Source: Phycisphaeraceae bacterium
GTDB taxonomy: Bacteria; Planctomycetota; Phycisphaerae; Phycisphaerales; UBA1924
Assembly: GCA_026126305.1 (NCBI GenBank)
Contig: JAHCJI010000003.1
Coordinates: 173,106-237,105, forward strand
Length of the DNA: 64,000 nucleotides
Reading direction: 5' to 3'
Both the position numbers and the translations under genes were made by a program. How positions within the stretch are numbered: the first letter of the stretch is position 1; every line of letters begins with the position of its first letter. Positions 63,948 through 64,000 of the stretch are shown here, piece by piece. The notes beneath the pieces were generated by a model that was not told the origin of the DNA, ran no database searches, and saw only the letters and a list, made by a program, of their open reading frames with translations.

Positions 63948-64000
63948 GGGTAGGGGGTGTGGGGGGCGTGGGGGGCGTGGGGGTGTGGGGGGGTGTGGGT
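63948..64000. repeat. GGGGCGT/GGGGTGT microsatellite at window edge
   Basis: G-rich units of 7-9 bases (GTGGGGGGC and GTGGGG types) run to the end of the window. They lie on the 5' side of the NRAMP-like gene, and the array continues out of view. Confidence 0.8.

Overview
The window looks like chromosomal DNA of a high-GC planctomycete, most likely class Phycisphaerae. Six predicted secreted proteins end in a paired acidic motif of the DFDGDGELTIFDFLAFQ type, the dockerin-like tail common in that group. Other markers are two FTLIELLVVIAIIALLIG prepilin-type proteins, a tandem PEP-CTERM-like pair ending in PAPASG plus a hydrophobic stretch and RRRR, a type III glutamine synthetase, and an ECF sigma factor next to a Ser/Thr kinase with repeats. 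No taxonomic search was possible, so this rests on protein style.

Layout. 1-5.2 kb: end of an alpha/beta hydrolase, a PcrA/UvrD helicase, two PEP-CTERM-like proteins and a secreted protein. 5.4-8.7 kb: a 21-bp tandem repeat, then a two-gene type I CBASS anti-phage module (CD-NTase plus CapV-like patatin phospholipase) abutting a gene remnant. 8.9-13 kb: an FN3-like family protein, an S10 peptidase, a DUF2179 membrane protein and a dockerin-tailed propeller. 13.4-22.3 kb: housekeeping genes (glnN, xth, HAD phosphatase, CPBP protease, rpsT, tRNA-Arg, ppc, a Rid protein). 22.4-26.9 kb: two prepilin-like genes flanking an AT-richer secreted protein gene. 26.9-31.8 kb: a two-photolyase operon (CPD type and iron-sulfur 6-4 type) and a hybrid histidine kinase. 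32-36.6 kb: a DNRLRE/dockerin protein, kbl, an AT-richer orphan, a RidA protein, a second FN3-like paralog and a low-molecular-weight phosphatase broken by an amber codon. 36.7-46.5 kb: a pseudopilin-like protein, the ECF sigma/kinase pair, a globin, a dockerin-tailed protein, two zinc-ribbon membrane proteins and a third FN3-like paralog. 46.5-51.6 kb: a 14-repeat propeller and an FG-GAP protein, the latter flanked by 115-bp direct repeats. 51.6-54.5 kb: a DUF429-like protein and a broken RHS locus (orphan toxin tip, candidate immunity gene, IS3 remnant). 54.5-57.3 kb: a compact methyltransferase / FAD oxidoreductase / type III polyketide synthase operon. 57.4-64 kb: a fourth FN3-like paralog, a large KAP P-loop ATPase and an NRAMP-like transporter among tandem repeats.

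The most novel pattern is the combination of (a) four dispersed paralogs of an undescribed helical plus FN3-like protein and (b) non-coding tandem DNA with a 21-bp period (15, 7 or 6 bp in variants). This DNA lies upstream of each paralog and at two other sites. The 21-bp period equals two helical turns and also seven codons.
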